Source: Puccinellia tenuiflora (lineage: Eukaryota; Streptophyta; Magnoliopsida; Poales; Poaceae). Taken from it: a DNA stretch of 64,000 bases. The stretch spans positions 2,079,849 to 2,143,848 of the forward strand of contig QRDG01000140.1 of NCBI GenBank assembly GCA_012064385.1, read 5' to 3'. A program made the translations under genes and the position numbers. Below are positions 1 to 10,771 of this stretch, piece after piece (position 1 is the first letter of the stretch; the number at the start of each line of letters is the position of its first letter). A model generated the notes under the pieces. The model was not told the origin of the DNA. It was given only the letters and a program-made list of their open reading frames with translations, and made no database searches.

Positions 1-1106
1 TCATGATCAACTAATCATGTAAAGCATATGAACTGAATGCAATGATCCAAAACAAAGGTTCATTGAATGAAACAAACAATAATTAACCAGGTAAAACATC
101 TAAGCAAGAAGTAACTTAGAAAAGATCACTTTCAAGATTTAAAAGCAGAACACTTGACAACGATGGATAACTCACAAAGCAATATTGATTCAATAAAGAA
201 GTTTGGACAACACAAAGGAAGATTTAAGTTTTCAGGAAAAGCTTCAACTTGCAACTTGTTTATCTCAAGATAAATTCAATGCAAAGTTTTCACAGTTAGA
301 CACAAAGATAACACGAAGTAAAACATGAACAAAAGTTGAATCCAAGTGGTTGCTTGAGGAGTTTAGAAGGAAGGTGAAGATTGACTCAACATAAAAGTAA
401 AAGAAAGGCCCTTCGCAGAGGGAAGTAGGGATTAATCATGTGCTAGAGCTTTTTATTTTTTTTATTTTTGATAGAAGTAAAACCGTTTTGAGACATGCAT
501 GCTTTCGTCAACGACTTCACAGCGAAGAAACTAGCTAGTCCCCCATAACAAGCAAGGCTTTTAGACTTGTGAGAGCGGGTGGTTTTAGAGGAACGAGTAC
601 ATTCCTCTTTCTCCTTGGTTTCACCACTAACCAATGTTTGAGCTGATTTCTCAGATTTTCATTGTGCGGAGGAGAATGGTGAGTTATATTTATATTTTGC
701 TTAAGCCGCTCTCGGGTTAATTCAAGTGAGGACGTGAACCATCAACACCGGGTGAAAGGGCGGAAATGACCTTGCTTGCCACAAGTTATAACCAACTTCT
801 TACTGCTTCCTCATGAGCTTAAAAACAGGGGCACAAAAATGAGAATTTTGAATACTTTAAAAATAACACATGAAAATTTTACTTGTAGTGGTAGGGAAAT
901 ACCACATGTAGGTAGGTATGGTGGACACAAATGGCAAATATTTATGGCTCAGGGAGTTGGATGCACGAGAAGTATTCCCTCTCAGTATGGAATTTTTGGG
1001 CTTAGCAGGATATCAAGCAAACACATAACATCAACTTGGTTCAATGAATGACTACAGATATACATCATGCATAACCACAAGACTTCACACCGTCTACCTT
1101 GTTAGC
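1..1106 (-). other. 3' non-coding internal sequence of the Athila-type element
   Basis: AT-rich sequence with no credible gene. It resembles the long non-coding stretch before the 3' LTR of Triticeae Athila-type elements. Short open frames here (for example 776-1051) have no recognisable domain. It ends in the TSD TTAGC (1102-1106) of the solo LTR that follows. Continuity with 11993 onward is inferred from that TSD. Confidence 0.55.
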
Positions 1107-1442
1107 TGATACGTCTCAAACGTATCTATAATTTTTGAGTGATCCATGCTACTTTGTGATATTGTCACATGTTTTTACTGTCATTTATATCATTTTTATG
1201 CATTTTGTCAGACTAACCTATTGACAAGAAGCCAAGTGCCAGTTTCCTGTTTTTTGCTGTTTTTGTATTTCAGAAAATTTACTTCTGGAAATATTCTCGG
1301 AATTGGACGAAAATTTACGGAGAATTTTTACTCGACGAAAGGCACCAGAAGACCAAAGGGGAGCCTGAGGGGCCACCCACAGGGCGCAGGCGGCCTCCTG
1401 CCGCGGCCCCCCTAGGACCCGCGGGTGGGGTCCGCCCCTGCT

Positions 1443-2486
1443 TGTCGGCACAATGGAAACCAGGGTACCACGGGCCGGCCTGCCAGGACCCACAACATTC
1501 TTCAGAAGATTTCGCTAAGGACCAGGCTCTCCAAGCCTGGCGAGCCTCGCGAGGGTTTTTCCCTTGCGAGGGACCTCTCCTCCTCGTCAAGGCTTTTTTC
1601 CCTCGGCGAGGGACCTCTCCTCGACAGGGCATCTCGGATGCCACCTGCAAATTCTGCTAAGGACCAAGCCGAAAGGCTCGGCGAGGCCTTTTGCCTCGCG
1701 GGGTTCCTTTCTCACGAAGCTAGCTCTGCCTCCGCGGCAAAGCGCACATGGGTTCTGCACCCTCCGCAGAGTGATGACCGCGCTAGCACGCGGTGACGGC
1801 AGCGCCACAGTTGCCGTTCTTATGTATAAAAGAGTCAACAAAGCTGCACCAAGCAAAGGAGCCCCAAGTATTGCCACTTTGGTGATAAGGGAACCGTCTG
1901 CAGCTACCCTCCAAAGGTGACGTCGCCGTGGGACACATGCCACCTCAGCAGCGCCAGCCTACCATCCTGTTTAGTCAGTGGCTTTTCCAGCTTTGGTGAC
2001 GCCGCCCCCTGCCGTGGATCGTGTCCATGGACTTTACCTTTATGGTGGACTCTACCTTTATCGTGCACCGCACCTCCTCCTTCGTCGCTATGTGATAGCC
2101 CTTCCCGCCAAGATATTTGGGGGAAGAGGTCCGAGACACCTATAACAGGAGGGGGAGCGTGTTCGGGCAAAGGGTGGAAGATCTTTGGTTCGGTTCTTCT
2201 CCGGTTCTAGGGTTAGCCATTGTAGCCACCTTGAGCTCGCCAAGCTCGCTCTGTACTGAAACCTCCCCAAGCAAGTGCAATACATCCGAAGCAGGACGTA
2301 GGGGTATTACCTCACCTAGAGGGCCCTGAACCTGGGTAATACCGTGCGTTCATCTCTGGAGTGTTGTCCCACAGCGAGTTCGACGAGCACCGTCGCCGAG
2401 GCACGTTGAGGGTTGTTTGATTCCGTGTTCAGCCCCTTACTCAATCCTTGTGAGACACACCCAGTTCCTGGGACAGTTCTCCGACA
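1443..2486 (+). repeat. 5' LTR of the 1443-10727 Gypsy element
   Basis: 1044 bp, starting TGTCGGCA and ending TCTCCGACA. The TATA position near 2141 reads TATAACA, whereas the 3' LTR has TATAAAA at 10383. A short insertion around 1555-1575 relative to the 3' LTR accounts for the length difference. Confidence 0.9.
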
Positions 2487-2488
2487 TT

Positions 2489-2506
2489 TGGCGCGCCAGG
2501 TAGGGG
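2489..2506 (+). promoter_or_regulatory. Primer-binding site
   Basis: TGGCGCGCCAGGTAGGGG lies two bases after the 5' LTR end, where the tRNA primer for minus-strand synthesis anneals. I have not assigned the tRNA species. Confidence 0.75.
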
Positions 2507-2810
2507 GCTGAGGCGCATCTTCAACCTCGACACAGCCATAGCCGGCATCTCTCGCGCCGAACGTCTCGCTCGCCGGACGGCCAGCGCCGCCACCGCTCCC
2601 GCTGGCAACCCGCGTGGCCGCCCGCGCGGAAGTGCTGCTCTGGAGCGTCATGTCGACCCCGAGTCCCGCGTCGAGCACCCGGAGGACGACGACCACGACC
2701 ACGCTGAGGACGACCTCGGCGAAGAGGAGGCTTCCTCCCTACACCCGTCGTGGGACCGTGCTGCTTCCTCGCTAGGCCGCCCTGCGCCCAGCCCGGCGAC
2801 TGCGCTTCTC

Positions 2811-3887
2811 ATGGCGCAGGAGCTGCTGCAGTACCGTCCCACGCCGGAGGCCCAGGAAGCCTGGCTCAACCGCCTCTCCGAGCTCATCGGCGCCGCTCGT
2901 GTCACCGCTCCCGCACCGTCTCGTTCGCTGGTTCTCTCTGCACGCGCAGGGGACGTGGCGCACGGCGTGCCGCATGCACCTCCTCGTCACCCCGCGTCCG
3001 CTCCAGCTCCACCAGCTCCACCGCAACCTGCTCCGGTCGGGGCTCCTCCTCGCGACAACTGCACTGCGTCGCACGCGTCATCGCCGCACGACTGCCAAAT
3101 CGTGCAGCGAGCCCCGGAGGACGCACGCGTGAGCATCGAGCGCAACCAGGATCGCCACAACCGCGCCGTCCATGATGTCGCCACCACGGGGCGCCACCTC
3201 CACGCCACCCTCGCCAATGGCCCGGTTACCTACGGCACGACGGCCGCGTTCACTCGCAGCCTCCGTCACGTCGTCTGGCCGGTCAAGTTCAGGCCGGATC
3301 TTCCTCCGCGCTACGACGGCAAGAACAACCCCCTGGAGTTCCTGCAGCTCTACACCTTGGCCATCCAGGCCGCAGGGGGCGACTACAAGGTCATGGCGAA
3401 CTGGTTCCCTATGGACCTCAAGGACTCCACGTCCTCGTGGCTCACGAACCTCCCCGCCGAGTCCATCAACACCTGGGAGGACCTCTGCCGGTGCTTCATC
3501 GCCAACTTCAAGGGAACGTACGAGCGCGGCCTCACGTACAACGACCTCCGCGCCGTGCGCCAGAAGCCTGGCGAGACCCTCCGCAAGTACATCCAGCGCT
3601 TCAGCCAGGTGCGCAACAAGATCCCCAACGCCATCGACGCACAGGTCATTTCGGCCTTCCAGGCTGGGGTCACGGATGTGCGGATGCTCGAGAAGCTTGG
3701 CATCCACGACAACATCACCACCGTTGTCAAGCTCTTCGATTTGGCGGACAAGTGTGCCAAGGCTGAGGAGGGCCGCTTGTTCGTCAAGAACGAGCCAGGG
3801 GACCCTGCCGAGGGATCCAAGAAGAAGAAATCCACCGAGAAGCGTAAGACCACTGCGGTCCTCGCTGCTGAACCTGACGCCAAGTAG
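2811..3887 (+). CDS. gag: Gag (capsid) protein of non-autonomous Gypsy element
   Basis: 358 residues from the first in-frame ATG. The frame is open upstream to the PBS without another ATG, so the true start could be non-AUG or lie further 5'. A retrotransposon gag domain spans about residues 155-310. It includes a W-P-V-K-F block, the motif PPRYDGKNNPLEFLQLY, and the hallmark TWEDLCRCFIANFKGTY near residues 221-237. The protein ends in a Lys-rich basic tail (GSKKKKSTEKRK) instead of a CCHC zinc knuckle, so RNA binding may rest on basic residues. Gag would package element RNA in cytoplasmic particles. No protease or pol follows; the next 2 kb is non-coding. The frame is intact over its length, unlike the damaged antisense gene of the same element. 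Confidence 0.85.
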   Translation: MAQELLQYRPTPEAQEAWLNRLSELIGAARVTAPAPSRSLVLSARAGDVAHGVPHAPPRHPASAPAPPAPPQPAPVGAPPRDNCTASHASSPHDCQIVQRAPEDARVSIERNQDRHNRAVHDVATTGRHLHATLANGPVTYGTTAAFTRSLRHVVWPVKFRPDLPPRYDGKNNPLEFLQLYTLAIQAAGGDYKVMANWFPMDLKDSTSSWLTNLPAESINTWEDLCRCFIANFKGTYERGLTYNDLRAVRQKPGETLRKYIQRFSQVRNKIPNAIDAQVISAFQAGVTDVRMLEKLGIHDNITTVVKLFDLADKCAKAEEGRLFVKNEPGDPAEGSKKKKSTEKRKTTAVLAAEPDAK

Positions 3888-4325
3888 CCTCGCACTGCCG
3901 CTCCAGCCTCGCGCTACTGCTCCAGCCGCGGGCTCGGGGGCTAGCGCCACCATCGGCGCCAGATTGCCTCCCAAATAAGAAAGCGCGCTCGCCAAGCCCA
4001 GAACTCCACGACATGGAAGCACCCTCTTCAAGCCTCTAGCCTCATGCCGAGCCTCTACAAGTGGGGCCTGAAGAGAACCTCAACAAGGGTTTCCACTGAG
4101 CCTCGAGAGGAGCCAACCGCTGCCACGTCAACAACCACCCTCATCGAGCATCCCGCGTACTTCGTCAGCATAGTGCTGCGGGACGCTCGCGAGCGCTACC
4201 CCATGCAGCAGAAGTTCCTTTTGCGTCAAGAGGGAGTCTCGCCCCCCCCCCCCCCATCGCCGAGGCCCCGGCCTTCTCCTGAGGCTGACCCCCTCCCGAG
4301 GCTCGGGGGCACGCGCCACTTTCGT

Positions 4326-4584
4326 CTAGGCTCCGGCCTTCTCCCGAGGCTCCGCCCTTCGCGAGGCTGATCCCCTCGTGAGGCCCTGGTCCTCGCTGGA
4401 GACCACCCGTGCAGCCACGGTAAAAACGTCTAGGCTCTGGCTTTCTCCCGAGGCTCCGGCCTTCGCGAGGCTGATCCCCTTGCGAGGCCTCGGTCCTCGC
4501 TGGAGACCCCCCGTGCAGCCACGGTAAAAACGTCAAGGCTTCCTCTTCGTGACTGCCACCCCGTGCAGCCACGGTAAAAACGTC
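4326..4584. repeat. 104-bp tandem repeat
   Basis: Two adjacent units start with CTAGGCTC at 4326 and 4430, period 104. A third partial unit ends at 4584. Each unit ends with GTGCAGCCACGGTAAAAACG; this module recurs at about 4409, 4512 and 4562. Confidence 0.85.
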
Positions 4585-5319
4585 GTGACCAAGGTCACAT
4601 CCTCCACGAGGAAAATATTCGGGCTCCCCTCTCTACTATATGTTGCCACGGTCCGTTCGAGAAGACTCCCAAGCCACCATGCCTCGGCAAGGTGACTTCT
4701 TCAAGCACCATGCCTTGGCGAGGTGGATCCCCATGCCCAGCCATGGTGGACCGCAGGCTCTACAAGCCACCCCCGCATAGGGGCCCCCTCTCTGAGCTCT
4801 CTCTACATGCGTCGCCTCGGGCCGCGAGAGTCTCAGCCACTCCATGTGGAACCCCATGCCCAGACATGGCGGATTTTGTGTTTCTGGCCACGCCAGTGTA
4901 ATGAACCTCTGTTTTAAGTTGCTTTGAACCTTTTGCGCTTCGCGCCAGCATGTGTTTTGCTTCGGTAAGAAGTTATGTTATTTGTTTTCTCACCCTTGCT
5001 CGTATGATCCCTCCTGTGTATCTTGCGAGCGGGGGCTGAGCATGGTGCCTGTGCCTCGGGAGCATCCCAGCAGCGCCTCAAACCCAAGGGATCCGAGCTC
5101 TGAACTCACGGGTCAGCTTTCATGCACGTCAACTCCCAAGGAGCTCTGAACTCATGAGCCAGTTCCCGTGCACGTCAACTCACCAAGGACCTTGGTGCCT
5201 ATTCTCCTCGCGAGACACACATGAAGGAACCTACGAGCACGCATGAGTCATCTAGCTATGTATTGCTTGTGGGTACGCCTATCTGTCAAAACGCAGGAAA
5301 ACAGGTCCAAAGCAAGCGC

Positions 5320-5436
5320 CAGGGAACCGACGCCCTCTCCAAGGTGAAAACACCTCGTCAGGGAACCAACACCCTCTCTAAGGCGAAAATACCTCATCAG
5401 GGAACCAACACCCTCTCCAAGGAAAAATTCCTCGTG
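5320..5436. repeat. 39-bp minisatellite, three units
   Basis: Units begin CAGGGAACC at 5320, 5359 and 5398, an exact period of 39 bp, with small differences between units. It lies in the untranslated spacer of the Gypsy element. Confidence 0.85.
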
Positions 5437-5951
5437 AAGCTAAGTCCAAACACTTGGTTGAAATTCCTTTCGCTGGTTTTCGTCCCTCGAGCCTCTTTTC
5501 TCTCTCCTGCACCTCATGGGCTGCTTGCCCGTTGAAGGGGAGCCCCAAGCATCGCGACTTGGGAGATCTTACCTCTCGAGGCCTCACGCACCCCCCCGGC
5601 CTTGTGGAGCCCTGACTCTCACATACCGAAGCGGCAATGGTGTAGCGCTAAGAGAGGTTCCTAAGACGTAGAGCAATGGTGTAGCGCTAAGAAAGGGAAG
5701 ATAAAAGCCTCTCGAGGGATATTCACCAAGCATATTCAAACAAAGCTTAAAGCAAATCTTTACAAATATATTACAAATAAAATGCTAAGATAGTTCGTGC
5801 CCCTGCACGTCCAGATACAGGAGGGAGCTCAGGCCGTCGCGCCTCCTGAGGTGCCCGCTCCGTCCACGGCAGCCTCCGCCTCCTCCTCCAGGGCATCCTC
5901 CTCGTCATCGCCTTCGTCTTCATCGACCACGACTTGGTCTAATTTCTTGGC

Positions 5952-8900
5952 CTACGCCTCGGCGGCTTTCCGCGCCTTGTCGCTGATGTCGACCGGCGCC
6001 GTCACGGCCTCGAGGTCAAGTGAGGGCTGGAGCCTCGCGAGGTTGCTGAAGATGCGGCAGGTAGCGATGACAAGGAGATCGCGGCTCTCCTCCACGACGC
6101 GCTCGTCGAAGCCCTTCGCGGTCTCTTCAAGCCTTCCGAGGAATTGCTCGAAGAAGAGCGTGTACGCGGCCTCGTCGTCGCTCCCCCCTGCGGCAAAGTT
6201 GGGGACCTCGATCCTCAGGTCGTCCCCAACGGCGCGCACATGGAGTACCAGGTCGTGGAGCATGCGCTGGCGTTGGCGCGACATGGTCCGGCCGACCTGC
6301 GCGTTGGCCCATGCCTGCTCCACGAGGTTCACGACCGGCCCCACCTGCTGCTGGAGCTCGCTCAGATCCTCCTTCAGGGCGGCAACCTCCTTCTCCGCGC
6401 GGGCCTGGGCCTCCTTGGCGCTCTGAAGGTGGGAAGCCATCTGCTTCTCCTCCTTCTCGAGCCCCTGGATGCGGTCCTGGAGCTCCTTACGCTTCGCCTT
6501 GAAGCGCTCCTCCTGCTTCTTGGCCTTTTCGTCATAATCCTTGGCGAGGTCTAGGCGGATGAGCTTGACCCTGTCGTCGGCCTCCTCCTTCAGTTTCTTC
6601 TCCTTCTCTGCGAGGCTGGCGTTGGCCCGCGTGGCGCTCGGCGTAGGTGGCTTCGTCCCTGGCCACCCGGCCCTCGCGAGCCTTTAGCTGCTCCTCGCGG
6701 GTGGCCTGGTCCGCCTCAAGCTGCTGGACCTGCTCCTCGCGCCGGCGCATCTCCTCCTCATGGGGGGAGAGCTCTCCCTCGCATCGTGTGAGCTCTGCCT
6801 CGCGCTTGGTAAGTTGCACCTCGCGAGCGTCTAGCCTCTCGCGGAGCTCCTTCAAGCTGCTCTCCACGGTTTTGGAATGCGTGATGAAGTTTTGCTCCAA
6901 GGCCGCAACCTCCTGTTGCTTGGAGGCGGTCTCTGCCTCGAGCGCCTCCCGTGCGGCATCCAGCTGCTCCATCGTCTCCGCCGCCTCCCGGTTCACGCTA
7001 TCGCGGGTCTCTTCGGCGAAACGCATGGCCTCCTGGCGTGCCGCCAGGGCCACCGCGTCCTGCCGGTGGCAACTCTCCACACTCTCGCGGAGGAGGGCCC
7101 AGCCCTCGTCGAGTCTCGCCCACTCCTCCGCCCTGGCGAGTTCCTCTTCGGCGAGCTGTGCCTCCATCTCATCGAGCGTCCGCCGCGCCTGGCCGAGGAC
7201 GACTTGGCGACGAACTGCATGGCGCCAAGGTCCCCGCACTGCTGCGGGGTGCAGAGGCCTCGATCCTCAGCGAGGCGCCCGAGGCACCCTTCCTCGGCCT
7301 CACGGCCGCATCTGGTGCGGCCTGGGGGCTCGTGTGGGCGCCTCCTTCGCCGCCCGCATCAGGTGCCTTCTTGGGACTGGGCGTCCTCCCGCCCCCAGCC
7401 CCGGCGTCTGTGGGCTGCGGAGGCGCCTCCACCTCCTGCTCCTCAGGGGCGCTTCTCGCCCCTTCCGTGGTGGCCGCGTCCGCCACGGCCTCGAGCGCGT
7501 CGACCCCTCTTGTGGGAGCCTCCTCCCCCTCCGGAGGCGGCTCCATGATGATCTCTTCATCCACCCTCTCCTCCTCCGTCGCCTCCTGCAGTATGGGAGG
7601 AGCGGCGGCCCGAGCTGGCGACGGTGCCACCTCTTCGATCACCACCTCTGCGCGGTGCTCACCTGCGGGAGGAGTAGCAGCCCGAGCTGGAGACGGCGCC
7701 GCCTCTTCAACCACCTCCTCCGCGCGATGCTCACCCGTGGAAGGAACAACCACCTGCTGCGGCTCGTCAGCCCAGGCGTCTCCACGGCGACGCTGGTGGT
7801 CTCTCCAAGCTTGCGGAGCCGCCGTCTCTTCGGCGCCGCAGGTTTGCTGAAAGAAAGACAAGTAGAAGATCCTTCAAGAGGGTTTTCAAAAAGCAAAATG
7901 CTAAACGAGAAAAGAAGGAAAATCAGGACTTACTCGTCGGCCATCCTTCATACCCTCTTCTTCGCCTTGGGTGGCTGGGTGCTGCTCACTCTGGCCTCCT
8001 CTTGAGGCGCTCCTGCCTCCTCGCGAGGAGCGCCCCTCGTGACTGCGGCTCTCCTGTCGTGGATGGCCTTGGAGCGTGGCTCGCAGTGTCCTCCCCGGCT
8101 GCCGCTCTCCTCCTCTTCCTCTGTGGAGTGTCGGGAGGGAGCAACGCGAAAGGCGTCCTCGTCGCCACTGGAGGAAATCACCTGGAGGTCCACTTCAGGA
8201 GGCACGCTCCTTGAGGAGCCCGCGTCGCCTCCCGAGGGGTCGGCGCCTCTCTAGGCCTCATCCTCGCCAGAGGGGTTGGCGCCTCTCGAGGCCTCGTACT
8301 CGCCAGAGTCTTCGACCTCATCCGGCTCCGGTGACTCATCCATATACTCCGGCTCCGCCGCCCACAGGTTGGTGCGGGGCTGGCGATGTCCTGAGGGCAC
8401 GATTCCCCATTCGTCAAACACAGGCAGGCGCCTACGGTGCTCTTGCACGCTTTCCTCGACAAAGCTGAAGAGCGGCCGGGCCTCGTCGCACGTGGTGGAC
8501 GGGATGTCCGTCGTGGCGAAAAGGATCCACATGACCTGGTACAGCACCTCCGGCTTGAAGTTGTTCGGGCACAGGCGCATCCTATCCTCCTTGCCTGAGT
8601 ACTGCCACACCGGCTCTGAATGCCACTGGAGGGGGGCGATACGGCGCCTCGAGAAGTCCTTCGCCACCATCTGACCGGTGACTCCGGCGTCGCGGAGACA
8701 CCGTATGCATTTGTACACCGCGTCAAGCTTCGGGCCCTCGAAGCCTGCGCTCGCCCAGCGTGCCCACTTCCTCGGGGGCGCCATGGGCACCTCCAGGAGA
8801 GGGTTGGTCCTCTTGGTATCGACGAAGAACCACCGCTTGCGGAAGTCCTCCACCTTGTTCGTCACCTTGGTGATGGCGTTCTCACCGCTCCATGCGATGG

Positions 8901-9401
8901 GAATGTAGTCTCGCTTCTGGCGGCGGCGATGCGGAAGGAGACGCATCCGAGCCGCTCGTTCGACGCGGTGTTCCGGAGGGAGTAGAAGCTGCGGAAGAGC
9001 GCCACCGAGGGACGGATGCCAATGTAGGCCTCGCAGAGGTAGGCGAAGATGGAGAGAATGAGGATGGACTTGGGATGGAGATGAAGGAGTTGGATCTGGT
9101 ACACCTCCAAAATCCCCAGGAGGAAGTCGGAGAAAGGAGGAACAAGACCGGCGTAGAGGGTTTGAAGGAAGATGGGGTAGTACCCCTCGGGAAGCCTGCT
9201 GCCGGCCGGTCTCATCTCGGTGGCGCCGTGCTCGTTGGTGCTCGAGGCCGCCAGGTGGCGCACCTTTGCAATCGCCGCCGAGTGGATGCGGGATGGCGGC
9301 AGCGCCCCCTCGAGTGCAGCACCGCGCGCCGCCGCCGCAGACTTGCCGGCCTGCATCGTGGCCTTGCCCTTCTGGTCAGCGGTTGCTTTCTTGGGCGCCA
9401 T
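5952..9401 (-). pseudogene. Antisense gene (aORF) of the Gypsy element; 'putative gypsy type transposon' domain plus coiled coil, damaged
   Basis: Read from 9401 leftward. The N-terminal part (MAPKKATADQKG...) leads into a domain with LPEGYYPIFLQTLYAGLVPP, FLLGILEVYQIQLLHLHP and YLCEAYIGIRPSVALFR. I recognise this as the grass 'putative gypsy type transposon' family (Pfam PF04195). The middle is acidic and Pro/Ala-rich with repeated GEHRAEEVVEEA-type modules. The C-terminal part (about 7200-6400) is a long Glu/Arg-rich coiled coil. Damage: a frameshift near 8930, an in-frame stop at 8251-8253, and further frame changes near 7230 and 6530. A probable intron lies at 7847-7953. A CCAAT motif and a weak TATA-like run about 130 bp upstream of the start could form its promoter. 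The protein's role is unknown. It converges with gag. Confidence 0.75.
7847..7953 (-). other. Probable 107-nt intron in the antisense gene
   Basis: On the minus strand the upstream frame (ending PPKAKKR) meets AGG|GTATGA at 7953 and would hit a stop two codons on. A pyrimidine tract and acceptor TTTCTTTCAG|CAAACC end at 7847. Removing it joins two long open frames in phase. A second GT donor (GTAAGTCC, near 7934) is also possible. Basis: splice consensus and frame continuity only. Confidence 0.55.
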
Positions 9402-9687
9402 GGTCGCAGGAGAAGGAGATCGTGGAGGCGGAGCGCTCTGGGAAGAAGGAGATGCTTTTGGGGGAAGTGTGCGGAGGAGTTATGGGAGAAGTGACGGGCG
9501 CTGTCTGCGCGCATGCTTTATTGGCCAAAAATCAATTACGTGGCGGGCCCCACCGGGTCGCCCGTTGAAGATGAGGAGATCGTGGCCTCGGGCGCCACCG
9601 CTGCGCCCCACGTGTCACGGCCCAGGCAGGCATCGTTGGGCCCTCGACGCTTCGCCTCCATCCATGGGCTTCGGCGTGCCCATCGCG

Positions 9688-9701
9688 GGCCCGGGGGCTA
9701 C
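9688..9701 (+). promoter_or_regulatory. Polypurine tract (PPT)
   Basis: The G-rich run GGGCCCGGGGGCTAC directly precedes the 3' LTR at 9702, the usual place for plus-strand priming. Confidence 0.6.
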
Positions 9702-10727
9702 TGTCGGCACAGTGGAAACCAGGGTACCACGGGCCGGCCTGCTAGGGCCCACAACATTCTTCAGAAGATTTCGATAAGAACCAGGCTCTGCAAGCCTGGC
9801 GAGCCTCGCGAGGGACCTCTCCTCCTCGCTAAGGGTTTTTCCCTCGGCGAGGGACCTCTCCTCGAGAGGGCATCTCGGATGCCACCTGCAAATTCTGCTA
9901 AGGACCAAGCCGAAAGGCTCGGCGAGGCCTCTTGCCTCGCGGGGTTCCTTTCTCACGAAGATAGCTCTGCCTCCGCGGCAGAGCGCACATGGGCTCTGCA
10001 CCCTCCGCAGAGTGATGACCGCGCCAGCGCGCGGTGACGGCAGCGCCACAGTTGCCGTTCTTATGTATAAAGGAGTCAACAAATCTGCACCAAGCAAAGG
10101 AGACCTAAGGATTGCCACTTTGGTGATAAGGGAACCGTCTGCAGCTACCCTCCAAAGGCGACGTCGCCGTGGGACACATCCCGCCTCAGCAGCGCCAGCC
10201 CACCGTCCTGTTTGGACGGTGGCTTTTCCAGCTTTGGTGACGCCGCCCCCTGCCATGGACCATGTCCATGGACTTTACCTTTATGGTGGACTCTACCTTT
10301 ATCGTGCACCGCACCTCCTCCTTCGTCGCCATGTGGTAGCCCTTCCCGCCAAGATATTTGGGGGAAGAGGCCCGAGGCACCTATAAAAGGAGGGGGAGCA
10401 CGTTCGGGCAAAGGGTGGAAGTTCTTTGGTTCGGTTCTTCTCCGGTTCTAGGGTTAGCCATTGTAGCCACCTTGAGCTCGCCAAGCTCGCTCTGTACTAA
10501 AACCTCTCCAAGCAAGTGCAATACATCCGAAGCAGGACATAGGGGTATTACCTCACCTAGAGGGCCCTGAACCTGGGTAATACCGTGCGTTCATCTCTGC
10601 AGTGTTGTCCCACAGCGAGTTCGACGAGCACCGTCGCCGAGGCACATTGAGGGTTGTTTGATTCTGTGTTCAGCCCCTTACTCAATCCTTGTGAGACACA
10701 CCCAGTTCCTGGGACAGTTCTCCGACA
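9702..10727 (+). repeat. 3' LTR of the 1443-10727 Gypsy element
   Basis: 1026 bp, with TGTCGG and CCGACA termini and then TSD CTGCT at 10728-10732. It keeps a canonical TATAAAA at 10383-10389 that is mutated in the 5' copy. Confidence 0.9.
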
Positions 10728-10764
10728 CTGCTCCTGGGGCACCCCCTCGGCCCCCTCCGACGCC

Positions 10765-10771
10765 TATAAAA
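10765..10771 (+). promoter_or_regulatory. TATA box of the solo LTR 1107-11992
   Basis: GCCTATAAAATCC follows a GC-rich U3 end. It lies in the part of the solo LTR downstream of the nested Gypsy insertion, so that insertion separates U3 from the core promoter. Confidence 0.5.

Larger units (their letters stand above)
3888..5951. other. Non-coding spacer between gag and the antisense gene
   Basis: GC-rich sequence without a convincing ORF. It contains two tandem repeats, described separately (4326-4584 and 5320-5436), and a C-homopolymer near 4243. The 3' ends of the converging gag and antisense transcripts would lie here. Confidence 0.6.
1443..10727 (+). mobile_element. Complete non-autonomous Gypsy LTR retrotransposon with sense gag and antisense gene
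   Basis: The LTRs at 1443-2486 and 9702-10727 begin TGTCGG and end CCGACA. The TSD CTGCT is present at 1438-1442 and 10728-10732. A PBS follows the left LTR and a purine-rich tract (PPT) precedes the right LTR. The 7.2-kb core encodes a gag on the plus strand and a long ORF on the minus strand, but no protease, reverse transcriptase, RNase H or integrase. This matches the layout known for grass elements of the RIRE2/Grande type, which carry antisense ORFs. By eye the LTRs differ at roughly 45-50 of about 1,025 aligned positions (about 4.5%), suggesting an insertion of intermediate age. It must move with enzymes from a related autonomous element. Confidence 0.9.

Noticed and set aside
3078..4031. 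Minus-strand 317-residue frame opposite gag
   Set aside because: Shadow of the high-GC gag gene; no domain.
6647..8005. Plus-strand 452-residue Ser/Arg-rich frame
   Set aside because: It is the complement of the antisense coiled-coil gene; composition and lack of domains mark it as a shadow.
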